Of a stretch of 14,284 bases of DNA, positions 7,098 through 13,510 are shown in pieces (position 1 is the stretch's first letter; each line of letters begins with the position of its first letter). The notes under the pieces are model-generated. The model did not search any database, was not told the origin of the DNA, and saw only the letters and a list, made by a program, of their open reading frames with translations. The stretch is from NCBI GenBank assembly GCA_046349635.1, contig JAXMBX010000081.1, positions 1 through 14,284 of the forward strand, given 5' to 3'. This stretch comes from JAXMBX01 sp046349635 (GTDB lineage: Bacteria; Planctomycetota; Planctomycetia; Planctomycetales; Planctomycetaceae). A program made the translations under genes and the position numbers.

Positions 7098-7623
7098 TCC
7101 AATGAAGACATTCATTGAAGTGCGGGGGGTCGCCGAATTTCTTGCCGGCGGCCTGCGTCTTTTTCTCGAACAGCGTGCGGACTGTCTTCCAGGCATCTTC
7201 CATGAGCGGGACGTGGCAGCCTCCTTTGCCTTTGCAGTCATTCTGCCCGGCCTTTGCGCCGCAGCCACCGAAGCCTTTGCAGTCGTTGTGCCCGCCGCAG
7301 CTATGCTCTGCGACAGTGGCACAAACCCCCTGCCAGCTGGAAAAGGTATTCTTTCCCGCCGTTGCACCACCACCGAGACCTTTGCAACTGTTCAGTCCAC
7401 GGCAGAGATGGAGTTCCTTGGGAGCGACTTTGGCGTCTTTGGATGTTTCCTTGGCGGCGGCGGTTTCCGGCGGCTTGGCCGTCGGGGTGCCGGCTCCGTC
7501 CTGCTGGCAGCCGGAGATCATGCCTCCCAGGGCCGCGAGAGCGAGCTTGGAAAAATCGCGGCGATTCCACTCTCCGTGGTTGGCACTGTGGTTTGCCCCG
7601 TGGTTGGATTGCTGCTCCGTCAT
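7060..7623 (-). CDS. Cys-rich Tat-type lipoprotein with CKGxGG repeats
   Basis: The 187-residue product starts with a His/Asn-rich run, then a twin-arginine signal (NRRDFSKLALAALGG, Arg21-Arg22) ending in a lipobox ISGC (Cys39), so a Tat-exported lipoprotein is predicted. An Ala/Lys/Pro linker (42-70) precedes a Cys/Gly domain with repeated units: CRGLNSCKGLGG (74-85), CGGHNDCKGFGGC (109-121) and CKGKGGC (130-136). The regular cysteines suggest metal binding, as in metallophore-type small proteins, but I cannot assign a family. The last dozen residues and the stop lie inside repeat A copy 2, so the original C-terminus may have been replaced. AAGGAG stands 6 bases before the ATG, which supports the start strongly. 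Its promoter side is duplicated at 7990-8205. Confidence 0.8.
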   Translation of the reverse strand: MTEQQSNHGANHSANHGEWNRRDFSKLALAALGGMISGCQQDGAGTPTAKPPETAAAKETSKDAKVAPKELHLCRGLNSCKGLGGGATAGKNTFSSWQGVCATVAEHSCGGHNDCKGFGGCGAKAGQNDCKGKGGCHVPLMEDAWKTVRTLFEKKTQAAGKKFGDPPHFNECLHWRRNVSCTCSLPV

Positions 7624-7805
7624 GTCAGACTCCTTCGAATTTTCTTTCGGGAGGTTTGTGATGCCTTCAAGCTAAACAGGGTGTTGCGGTTAGTCAGTTC
7701 AGGAGGGATTTCTTCGGCATGTCCGATTGAATAAAATTTGAACTCTGCCGTTGTGCTCGCGCACACAGGTCGCTGAGTACAGCTGGCCCGTGGCGCACCC
7801 GCGGG
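7599..7805. repeat. direct duplication, copy A (promoter side of the Cys-rich gene)
   Basis: This block and 7991-8205 share long matches in the same orientation: CCGTCATGTCAGACTCCTTC, GTGATGCCTTCAAGCTAAAC, CCGATTGAATAAAATTTGAA, and GAGTACAG followed by GGCCCGTGGC. Copy A carries the intact Cys-rich gene start and its Shine-Dalgarno, and includes repeat B copy 3. Confidence 0.85.
7735..7805 (+). repeat. structured dispersed repeat family B, copy 3
   Basis: The element reads TTTGAACTCTGCCGTTG, hairpin I (TGTGC/GCACA around TCGC) and hairpin II with CTG and CAG closing an AGTA loop, then GGCCCGTGGCGCACC. It is part of the 7599-7805 duplicated block. Confidence 0.75.
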
Positions 7806-7960
7806 GCCTCGTTCAGAGAGCGCCCGGAATGGAAATGGTATCGAGTGCTTGCTGGTATCTGTCTGACAAGCAGATTTGTTGATCCCGATCTGCCGACTAT
7901 ACATGTCGGTTTGTCGGAGGGGCTGGGAAGATGATTGGGGGAGTGTCAAACTATGAAGAA

Positions 7961-7990
7961 ACTGGCGGCTTAGGGCCGCCAGTGCCACCC
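7961..7990 (-). repeat. partial repeat family A, copy 3 (hairpin core)
   Basis: Arms ACTGGCGGC (7961-7969) and GCCGCCAGT (7975-7983) form a perfect 9-bp hairpin followed by GCCACCC, the same context as the hairpin cores of the other two A copies. It sits immediately downstream of the truncated gene start at 8018. Confidence 0.6.
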
Positions 7991-8018
7991 GCCCGTGGCT
8001 GAACTGCTGTTCCGTCAT
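7984..8018 (-). pseudogene. truncated second copy of the Cys-rich lipoprotein gene
   Basis: The ATG at 8018 has the same GAAGGAGTCTGAC leader as the intact gene and encodes MTEQQFSHG, against MTEQQSNHG in the intact copy. After these nine codons the sequence runs into the partial A repeat at 7961-7990, and all Tat, lipobox and Cys-rich parts are missing. The frame remains open for some distance but encodes nothing recognisable. I read this as a remnant of a gene duplication whose body was lost at or near repeat A. Confidence 0.65.
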
Positions 8019-8205
8019 GTCAGACTCCTTCAAGGTTTCGGGCCGGACGTTCACGGTGATGCCTTCAAGCTAAACAGGGAGCTCTCATTCGTCCAGTTCA
8101 GGGGGGATTTCTTCAGCATGCCCGATTGAATAAAATTTGAACTCTGCTGTTGTACGGATGCACGTGCAGGCGGCTGAGTACAGTATGGCCCGTGGCACAC
8201 CTGCA
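7991..8205. repeat. direct duplication, copy B
   Basis: This is the second copy of the 7599-7805 block, displaced by about 395-398 bases. It carries a truncated start of the Cys-rich gene and repeat B copy 4. Sequence differences are scattered, so the duplication is not brand new. Confidence 0.85.
8135..8205 (+). repeat. structured dispersed repeat family B, copy 4 (diverged)
   Basis: It keeps TTTGAACTCTGCTGTTG and CTGAGTACAG plus GGCCCGTGGCACACC, but hairpin I is changed to a TGCACGTGCA-type palindrome. It has the same orientation as copy 5; the two enclose the AT-rich 8183-8901 island. Confidence 0.7.
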
Positions 8206-8417
8206 TTGATCCAACGATTCCCCGTTAGCAGGAGCACACGACAAATGTCAATCGAATCGATGGCCGATGTCGTAAGCTCGGAGCCAAGAAATACGCTCGA
8301 TGCAATACGAAAGGCGTTTCCTGACGCGTTAGAATTGGTGGAACAATCAATTGGCGGGTCGTAGGACGTACGCATCAACTCAAGCTTTCAATTGTCATCT
8401 TGCAGGCGATCGTCAAA

Positions 8418-8570
8418 ATGTCTGCGATTGGACTGAACTTGGAATTAGAGATCTACAGGCGACTCAAAGCAACAGGCGGTGAAGTCGATGACGAAACGGC
8501 CGAAATGCGACTACGTGCCAACGCAAATCTATTTAATGTGGCGGCTACGATAAAACATCTTCGATTATGA
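8418..8570 (+). CDS. doubtful small ORF in the AT-rich island
   Basis: An ATG at 8418 opens a 50-residue frame that reads like a folded helical peptide (LNLELEIYRRLKATGG, then DDETAEMRLRAN). The frame is open without a stop back to 8325, so it could be the end of a larger, broken gene. No Shine-Dalgarno is evident. Codon use is AT-richer than in neighbouring genes. I recognise no family. Confidence 0.3.
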   Translation: MSAIGLNLELEIYRRLKATGGEVDDETAEMRLRANANLFNVAATIKHLRL

Positions 8571-8646
8571 TCAATAGTAATTGAAGAGTGGTTTTTGAGA
8601 TCAATTCCTTTTTCTGTAGTAGAAGCACCGGCGAAGAATACCGTCC

Positions 8647-8826
8647 GTGAATGACGTTGGAAGCGACGATTTCCTTCCGTTGCGGTCATTGAAGGAGAGA
8701 TTGTCCGTGATTGAAGGTTTGGTGAAGGCAGGTGTGTTCCGAAAAAATGACCAACTTCTCGAATGGTTAGAATTACATAAACAACTACTGATCGCCTGGC
8801 GTCAAAAAACTCAGACCCGTTGGTAA
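8647..8826 (+). CDS. doubtful small ORF in the AT-rich island
   Basis: A GTG at 8647 opens 59 residues; an inner GTG at 8707 has GGAG about 9 bases upstream and would give 39 residues. The sequence is amphipathic and ends FRKNDQLLEWLELHKQLLI and AWRQKTQTRW. It may be a remnant of an acquired gene rather than a functional protein. I recognise no family. Confidence 0.25.
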   Translation: MNDVGSDDFLPLRSLKERLSVIEGLVKAGVFRKNDQLLEWLELHKQLLIAWRQKTQTRW

Positions 8827-8901
8827 GTGGTGGTGAGATCGGGTTGGGAGGTTTCGAAGTGCAGAAATCTCCGCGTGATGGCGGACTTCAGCGAGAGTGT
8901 G

Positions 8902-8980
8902 TCGATTTGAACTCTGCTCTTGTGCTGGCGCACACAGGTAAACTGAGTACAGTGATAACCTGTGACACCCACGCCCCTGC
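8902..8980 (+). repeat. structured dispersed repeat family B, copy 5
   Basis: It reads TTTGAACTCTGCTCTTG, hairpin I (TGTGC/GCACA around TGGC) and hairpin II. In hairpin II the outer CACAGGT pairs with ACCTGTG and the inner ACTG with CAGT around an AGTA loop. The GTGACACCC tail matches copy 1. Confidence 0.75.
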
Positions 8981-8990
8981 GGGTGAGAGA

Positions 8991-9020
8991 GTGGAGCAGT
9001 AGAACCAGTGGAGCAGTAGA
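8991..9020 (+). repeat. short tandem repeat, two units
   Basis: GTGGAGCAGTAGA occurs at 8991-9003 and again at 9008-9020, a 17-base period. It lies between repeat B copy 5 and the decayed 3' end of rsmB. Confidence 0.6.
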
Positions 9021-9107
9021 GGGGAAAATGCAGGAATCCCCGCGGCTCCTTGGGGCTAGTTTGATCCAAGATGGATTGGGTCTTGACTAAGCCTACGGAA
9101 TACTCCA

Positions 9108-10569
9108 CTACTGCGATTTGTCTTTGACCAGCAGGGCCTGGTAGCCGCCGTCGGTGGTGAGGGTGGGGAGGGTATTCGTGCTCTGAGACAGCTTCCATCG
9201 GGGTGTTCTTTCAAGAACCGCTGCACGACGTGCGTGTTCTCTTCGTTCAATGCTGCAGGTGGAATAGACGAGACGCCCGCCGGGTTTGATGCGCGGAGAT
9301 GTGTGCTGGAGGAATTTCCTGCTGGACTCGCGGCGAGTCGATCAGGTCTTTTTCGGTGATCCGCCAGCGGGCGTCGGGACGTTTTCCCAGGACGCCGGTG
9401 TTCGAACAGGGGACATCCACAAGAGCCGCGTCAAACTCTCCAGCAATCTCCCCCATGTTTTGAATGGGGAGGACCTGGACGCTGTGCAACTGCAGACGCT
9501 GGCAGGCTGATTCGACTTGGCGCAATCGTTCTGCATCGGGATCGGTGGCGAGGATGCTCCCTTTGTCCCCCATCAGTTCCGCGAGGTGTGTTGTCTTGCC
9601 TCCGGGAGCGGCGCAGACGTCCCAGATCCGTTCGCCGGATTTCGGATCGAGCAGTCGAGCCGCGCGTTGGGCGGTTTCATCCTGCACGGTGATCTCGCCC
9701 TCTTCCCAGCCCGGCAACTGAGTCGGAGAAATCGGCTTCGACAGGCGGAGTGTTTCCGGGAATGCTCCCGGGTGAAATTCAATCTCTGCTGCGTGCAGAA
9801 GCTGGGCATATGCCTCGGCGGTTCTTCTTAATCGGTTGACGCGCAGGACCAGCGGCGCGGGGGTGTTCAGGGCGAACCCCAATTGCCAGAGTTGTTCGCC
9901 GGCGAAGCGTTTGCTCCAGCGATCAGCCAACCAGGCGGGAAAACTGAAGGCCAGTTCGAAATAGAATGCAGGCTGCGTTTGCGGGTCGGGGAATATCTCA
10001 TCTTTGAGCTGGCGATATTCCGCTTGATCCAAGGGGAACGATTGAGTCGAGGGGGCGGTTGCCTGTTCGGTCGTGATCAACCGGGAGACACTGCGCAGGA
10101 CGCCGTTCACGAATCCCTTGGCGGCTGAGTAGCCGAACGTGGGACAGAGTTCCACGCTTTCATGCACGGCGGCATGGACGGGGATCTTGTCGAGCATCAG
10201 AAGTTGATAGGCCCCCAGGCGGAGGACGGCTTGCAGCAGTGGCTCGACCTGATTCCAGGGACGATGGATCTGCTTGCGGAGAATCGCGTCGAGGGTGTTC
10301 TGACGGCGGAGTGTGCCGTAGACCAGTTCCGTCGCGAGGCGTCGTTCCGAATCCGGCAACTGCGAGTTCCGCAGTTCTTCATCCAAGCGCTGCGGGGCGA
10401 ACTGATCCACCTGATCTGGATTCACGAGGACGTGACAGGCGAGTTCCCGCGCACTTCGAAACGCCCGCAGTCGCCGTGGCGCTGCTGACCGTGACCCATT
10501 GGGTCGAGACCCACTGGGCCGAGACCTGTGGGAGCGAGACCCGTCGGAACGGGGGGACGGGCGTTTCAC
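9108..10569 (-). pseudogene. rsmB: rsmB-like 16S rRNA m5C methyltransferase, broken 3' end
   Basis: RsmB methylates C967 of 16S rRNA using S-adenosylmethionine. The intact part has a Ser/Arg-rich tail (1-40), a NusB-like RNA-binding domain (about 40-165) and the methyltransferase fold with CAAPGGKT (319-326, SAM binding) and DVPCSNTG (385-392, motif IV). After Glu418 the frame breaks. The family sequence continues in a second frame through KPGGRLVYSTCSI (motif VI, nucleophilic Cys), moves to a third for ENTHVVQRFLKEHP, then returns to the second for WKLSQSTNTLPT and the tail ending at TAG 9108-9110. The unbroken frame stops at 9247 and lacks motif VI. I start at the GTG at 10569, which has GGAG 8 bases upstream; a TTG at 10608 is an alternative. 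Sequencing error is the main alternative to gene decay. Confidence 0.88.
10492..10556. repeat. 15-bp imperfect tandem repeat inside rsmB 5' end
   Basis: Units such as GAGACCCACTGGGCC, GAGACCTGTGGGAGC and GAGACCCGTCGGAAC follow one another at a 15-base period and encode the Ser-Arg/Pro-Asn-Gly-Ser tail of the RsmB protein. Because the period is a multiple of three, unit gain or loss would only change tail length. Confidence 0.55.
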
Positions 10570-10683
10570 AGGAAGCTCCGATTTTTCAGCACGGAAAGAA
10601 CCACACAAAATGCGGTAGGTGACTACACCAGATCTGCAAACTCCGGAGCGTCGCAGTTCGTCCAGAGCATTTTGTGTTCGAAA

Positions 10684-10926
10684 TCAGTGCGAAACTTTTT
10701 GTTCGTAGAGCCGTTCGAGGTCGGCCACGGTGACGGTGATTTCGCGGGTGAATCCGGTGTGCATCCGTTCGTAATGGACCTGGGAGGCGAGCTCGGGCTT
10801 GGCATGAATCGCCGCGGCCAGCCAGGCTTTGTCCTGCTCGGAGATGTTGTTGATTTCGGGAGACCAGTGCGTGATCGTCTCCACCACGAGTGATTCGAGA
10901 CGTTTGTCGTACTTGTCGTAGGACAT
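10684..10926 (-). CDS. small hypothetical protein, unknown function
   Basis: This 80-residue soluble protein is mainly helical with a short strand-like middle (ASQVHYERM, then TREITVTVADLERLYEQ). There is no signal peptide or membrane segment, and I recognise no family. GAAGGA lies about 11 bases before the ATG, which makes translation plausible. It is co-directional with rsmB and 114 bases upstream of its likely start, so a shared transcript is possible. The longer overlapping frame to 11033 has no supporting motif. Confidence 0.6.
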   Translation of the reverse strand: MSYDKYDKRLESLVVETITHWSPEINNISEQDKAWLAAAIHAKPELASQVHYERMHTGFTREITVTVADLERLYEQKVSH

Positions 10927-11082
10927 GAAAAGACGCTTCCTTCAGCGGCGAAAAGAGAGGGAACCAAGTTGGGTGCAGTATATCCCGACTTCCGTAGGAA
11001 TTCAGCCATTCGGCATGGGAAACCTCTTCTCAAAACCGCCGTAACCTGCTATTTCGCGGTCCTTTCGTGTTGATACATATCA

Positions 11083-11150
11083 AACTGCAACCTCTTGTGG
11101 CTGACGCCACCCACACGCCGGAGTACTGGCGTATGGGCCATCCTCGGTTC
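11083..11150 (+). repeat. structured dispersed repeat family B, copy 6 (diverged)
   Basis: Sequence identity with other copies is limited (CTCTTGTG, GGAGTAC), but both hairpins are present at the right places. Hairpin I is GTGGC (11097-11101) with GCCAC (11106-11110). Hairpin II is 11110-11119 with 11128-11137, closed around AGTA by further pairs. The stems differ from other copies by paired changes. It lies in the divergent gap before the 11178 lipoprotein gene. Confidence 0.55.
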
Positions 11151-11177
11151 CAGATATCGCTTTGAGGCCATGCGATC

Positions 11178-11528
11178 TTGAACTCCACCCCACTCCGGAG
11201 CTCCCTTCCAAGACCGGTCTGCCGGCTGTGCCTGTTATTTCTGCTCTCGGTCCCGCTGGTGACCGGGTGCCGTATTTCGGGGACCACCGCCTCGATCAGC
11301 AGCGATAACCCATTCCCGTCCATTGGCTTATCCCTGTCTCGACCGGAACCCAAACAGGGGGAGGCTGCGGACAATCCCCCCCGGAAATCGAAGGCTGGAG
11401 AGGCCCGGTCCAAATCTCCGCGGCGGATTCAACTGCCGCAGACCAAAGAACCGGCTGCTTCGGCGGAGGAAACGACGGAGAAGCGAGACGAACCAACGTG
11501 GGATGGCCGGGATTCTGGAAACATGTAA
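11178..11528 (+). CDS. small predicted lipoprotein, unknown function
   Basis: The 116-residue product has a basic start, a hydrophobic run (PVCRLCLLFLLSVPL, 13-27) and a lipobox LVTGC with Cys31, predicting a membrane-anchored lipoprotein. The mature part starts RISGTTASISSDNPFPSIG and continues as a charged, Lys/Arg/Pro/Glu-rich, probably disordered tail. The start is a TTG: an in-frame stop at 11163 excludes a longer version, and the ATG at 11170 is in another frame and stops after three codons. No strong Shine-Dalgarno is visible. I know no function. A hairpin at 11552-11582 follows the stop. Confidence 0.65.
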   Translation: MNSTPLRSSLPRPVCRLCLLFLLSVPLVTGCRISGTTASISSDNPFPSIGLSLSRPEPKQGEAADNPPRKSKAGEARSKSPRRIQLPQTKEPAASAEETTEKRDEPTWDGRDSGNM

Positions 11529-11551
11529 AGTCTTCGGCGTTTTGAACCTAC

Positions 11552-11582
11552 CCCTCACCCGCAACCCCTCTCCCACAAGGGG
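11552..11582 (+). terminator. REP-like GC hairpin after the lipoprotein gene
   Basis: The CCCCTC-T-CCC arm pairs with the GGG-GC-GAGGGG arm across an ACAA loop, and is preceded by CCCCTCACCCGCAA. Hairpins of this type recur downstream of genes in GC-rich bacteria. No U-run follows, so an intrinsic terminator role is uncertain and an mRNA-stabilising role is equally possible. Confidence 0.45.
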
Positions 11583-11779
11583 CGAGGGGAGTGAAAATGC
11601 GTGTCGCTGGCGGTCCCACCCACGGCTTCGTTGAGACTGCCCTCTCGCCCCAGTTTCAGGCCCTGAAATACGTTACGTACGCCGTCTTATCGGGGAGCAA
11701 GAGGAGTGGCTGGCATCCCCCAAGGACGCTGGCTAAGATAGGCGTTTGGTCACCGGACGTGCCCTGTCGAGCCGTCCCC

Positions 11780-11827
11780 GTTTTCCCAGATCATCCGGCT
11801 GTCCGCGGTCCCGAGATCGGGGAAAAC
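11780..11827. promoter_or_regulatory. long inverted repeat upstream of hpf
   Basis: GTTTTCCC-A-GATC (11780-11792) pairs with GATC-G-GGGAAAAC (11815-11827): 13-base arms with a single mismatch and a 22-base loop. It ends 77 bases before the hpf start codon. It may be a leader structure or a regulator site controlling the hpf-PTS set. Confidence 0.4.
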
Positions 11828-11904
11828 TCTCAAGAGTCAGCATCCGCGAGGCGTTCTGTCTCGTCGGATCTTCCGTCGTGGCCGGTCTGTCACACGGTGC
11901 TGGT

Positions 11905-12267
11905 ATGAAGGAGTTGGATTCGGTGCAAGTTGTCATCACGTGCAAGCATGGGAGCATTTCCAAAGACACGGAAGAGCATCTCAAAACCAAGTCGGGCAAA
12001 CTGTTGACCTATTTTGAGCGTGTGACATCGATTGATGTGACCGTGAGTTTCGACAAGGATCGGGCGAAGGTCGAAATCCTGGTCGACGCGGAGCACAAGC
12101 ATAACTTCGTGGCCAGCCAGGAAGGGGACAACGTCATCCATTCTTTCGATCAGGCGTTCCACAAGATGGAGCAACAGATCAAGAAGTACAAAGAGAAGAT
12201 TCAGAACCATCGGCGCGATCTTCCCGACGAAAATTCCCCCTCCCCTGTGGAAACAGAGCAGGACTGA
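11905..12267 (+). CDS. hpf: ribosome hibernation-promoting factor, HPF/YfiA family
   Basis: HPF-type proteins bind the 30S decoding region and inactivate ribosomes in stationary phase or starvation. The 120-residue product has the family's single alpha/beta domain. It opens with VQVVITCKHGSISKDTEEHL (about 7-26), followed by KLLTYFERVTSIDVTVSF, the VEILVDAEHKHNFVAS segment and the GDNVIHSFDQAFHKMEQQIKKYK helix. After it comes a short basic and acidic tail. The C-terminal dimerisation domain of long HPF is absent, so this is a short form. The ATG at 11905 is chosen because family sequence starts there; the open frame to 11746 shows none. It is followed by EIIA, HPr and EI on the same strand, an arrangement like the rpoN-hpf-ptsN region of proteobacteria. 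Confidence 0.93.
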   Translation: MKELDSVQVVITCKHGSISKDTEEHLKTKSGKLLTYFERVTSIDVTVSFDKDRAKVEILVDAEHKHNFVASQEGDNVIHSFDQAFHKMEQQIKKYKEKIQNHRRDLPDENSPSPVETEQD

Positions 12268-12362
12268 CCGGGAGGAGACCGCTTTCTCCGGGTTCTCCGG
12301 AAGTGGCACTCCAAGTCCAATCCTGGCATCACACCCACCCCAGACTGTTCTGAAGGACTGGG

Positions 12363-12566
12363 ATGGATATGATAAAGACAGACCTTGCCGATCGGTTTTC
12401 GCCGGTCTGTGAGACCTCCGGGCGAGAGGATTCAACCAACCGCCCGGGGACGCAACATTCGTTTTACAAGTTCGTTTTGAACGCAGATCCGGCGGCGACT
12501 GCCGCCTTTTTGAATGTCGAGAGCCGGACCCTGGCGGAGCACCGGCGAAAAAGGAGCCATCCATGA
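12363..12566 (+). CDS. possible small coupled ORF before EIIA
   Basis: A 67-residue frame starts at an ATG with GAAGGA 5 bases upstream, a better Shine-Dalgarno than that of hpf. It ends in an ATGA overlap with the EIIA start codon, a layout typical of translational coupling. The peptide (MDMIKTDLADRF at the start, a basic end EHRRKRSHP) has no recognisable domain. It may be a leader peptide, a small accessory protein or chance. Confidence 0.3.
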   Translation: MDMIKTDLADRFSPVCETSGREDSTNRPGTQHSFYKFVLNADPAATAAFLNVESRTLAEHRRKRSHP

Positions 12567-13036
12567 AGTTGACGGACTTCGTGATTAAGGAAGCGATTCT
12601 TCCGAACCTGAATGTCAATTCGAAAGAGGGAGCCATCCGGGCGATGGTCGAAAGCCTGGCCAACGCGGGCAAGCTGAAGAAGGAAGACCAGGACGGAATC
12701 ATCTCCGCGATCCTGAAACGTGAAGAACTGGGATCGACGGGGATCGGGAACGGCGTTGCCGTTCCGCACACGAAACACCCCTCGGTGGATCGGTTGATCG
12801 CGACCGTGGCGCTGGCTCCCGAGGGAGTCGATTTCGCCAGCCTGGATGGGGAAGACGTCTATATTCTGTTCCTGCTCGTGTCTCCTCCCGATCGTCCCGG
12901 GGATCATCTCCGGGCCCTCGAAAATATTTCCCGCCACCTGCGCAATCATAATTTCTGTAATTTCCTCAAACAGTCGCGCACGTCTGAGGCGGTCGTCGAA
13001 CTCCTTGAGGAGGCCGATAACAACCAGCTCAACTGA
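12563..13036 (+). CDS. PTS EIIA component, Ntr/fructose type
   Basis: This 157-residue cytoplasmic protein is an EIIA of the fructose/nitrogen-regulatory class, which takes phosphate from HPr. Family features are the N-terminal helix region, the GSTGIGNGVAVPHTK motif (57-71) with phosphorylated His69, and PDRPGDHLRALENISRHL (109-126) with the second conserved His115. No EIIB, EIIC or sugar-binding domain follows, so a regulatory role like that of PtsN is more likely than sugar transport. AAGGAG lies 6 bases before the ATG. It sits between hpf and the genes for HPr and EI, which suggests that a complete phosphorelay is encoded together. Confidence 0.93.
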   Translation: MKLTDFVIKEAILPNLNVNSKEGAIRAMVESLANAGKLKKEDQDGIISAILKREELGSTGIGNGVAVPHTKHPSVDRLIATVALAPEGVDFASLDGEDVYILFLLVSPPDRPGDHLRALENISRHLRNHNFCNFLKQSRTSEAVVELLEEADNNQLN

Positions 13037-13195
13037 ATCTCCCGTGCGTCGGTCGGAACATACGGAAGTGCCACGACCTCGCCCCTCTCCACCGAGAATG
13101 AGCAGTCACGTCCCGGACTCCCATTCGAAGTGGTCACCCCGTTCCAAAAGACCGGATGTCCGCGTTTGTTTTTCCTGGGAGAACAGCCCGCTGTC

Positions 13196-13465
13196 ATGGA
13201 TTCTTCGGCACTCCGCCGCGAAGTGGTCGTGCGGCAAGAAAATGGATTGCACCTTATTCCGTCCTCGCAGATTGCACAGATCGCACAGTCTTTTCGATGC
13301 GACCTGACGCTCTGCCGGGAAGGGGGAGTTCCCGTCGACGCCAAGAGCATGATGGATCTGTTGACGCTCGCCGCGGAGAAGGGAACCCGGCTGACGGTGG
13401 AAGGGCAGGGAGAAGGAGCGGAGGAAGCGGTTCAGGCGCTAGTCGCGTGGTTTGAGACACCTTAA
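13196..13465 (+). CDS. HPr family phosphocarrier protein, divergent active site
   Basis: HPr carries phosphate from EI to EIIA proteins. The 89-residue product has the expected length, a conserved Asn-Gly-Leu-His motif with His19 as the phosphorylated residue, and AKSMMDLLTLAA (49-60), in which Ser51 matches the regulatory Ser46 of Gram-positive HPr. The active site is unusual: GLHLIPS replaces the canonical GLHARPA, so the arginine that assists phosphotransfer is missing. This may be a lineage trait. The ATG at 13196 fits the family start; a GTG at 13130 would add 22 atypical residues. It lies 45 bases before EI. Confidence 0.9.
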   Translation: MDSSALRREVVVRQENGLHLIPSSQIAQIAQSFRCDLTLCREGGVPVDAKSMMDLLTLAAEKGTRLTVEGQGEGAEEAVQALVAWFETP

Positions 13466-13510
13466 CGCTCGTCAATCGGAAACAGTGGAAGGCCCGGGAA
13501 TAGAGGACCC

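Larger units (their letters stand above)
11529..11904. other. intergenic region before hpf
   Basis: No gene is supported. The region has a REP-like or terminator hairpin near its start and a long inverted repeat at 11780-11827. A reading frame in phase with hpf runs back to 11746 but has no family-like sequence. Confidence 0.55.

Noticed and set aside
8137..8364. 75-codon forward ORF at the left edge of the AT-rich island
   Set aside because: Its first third lies inside repeat B copy 4 and it has no Shine-Dalgarno or domain. It may be a gene fragment but cannot be supported.
12300..12325. sigma-54 promoter (TGGCAC) before EIIA
   Set aside because: TGGCAC is present but no GC/TTGC element stands at the required spacing.
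11890..12771. 293-codon reverse open frame across hpf and EIIA
   Set aside because: It overlaps two well-supported genes on the opposite strand and has no domain.
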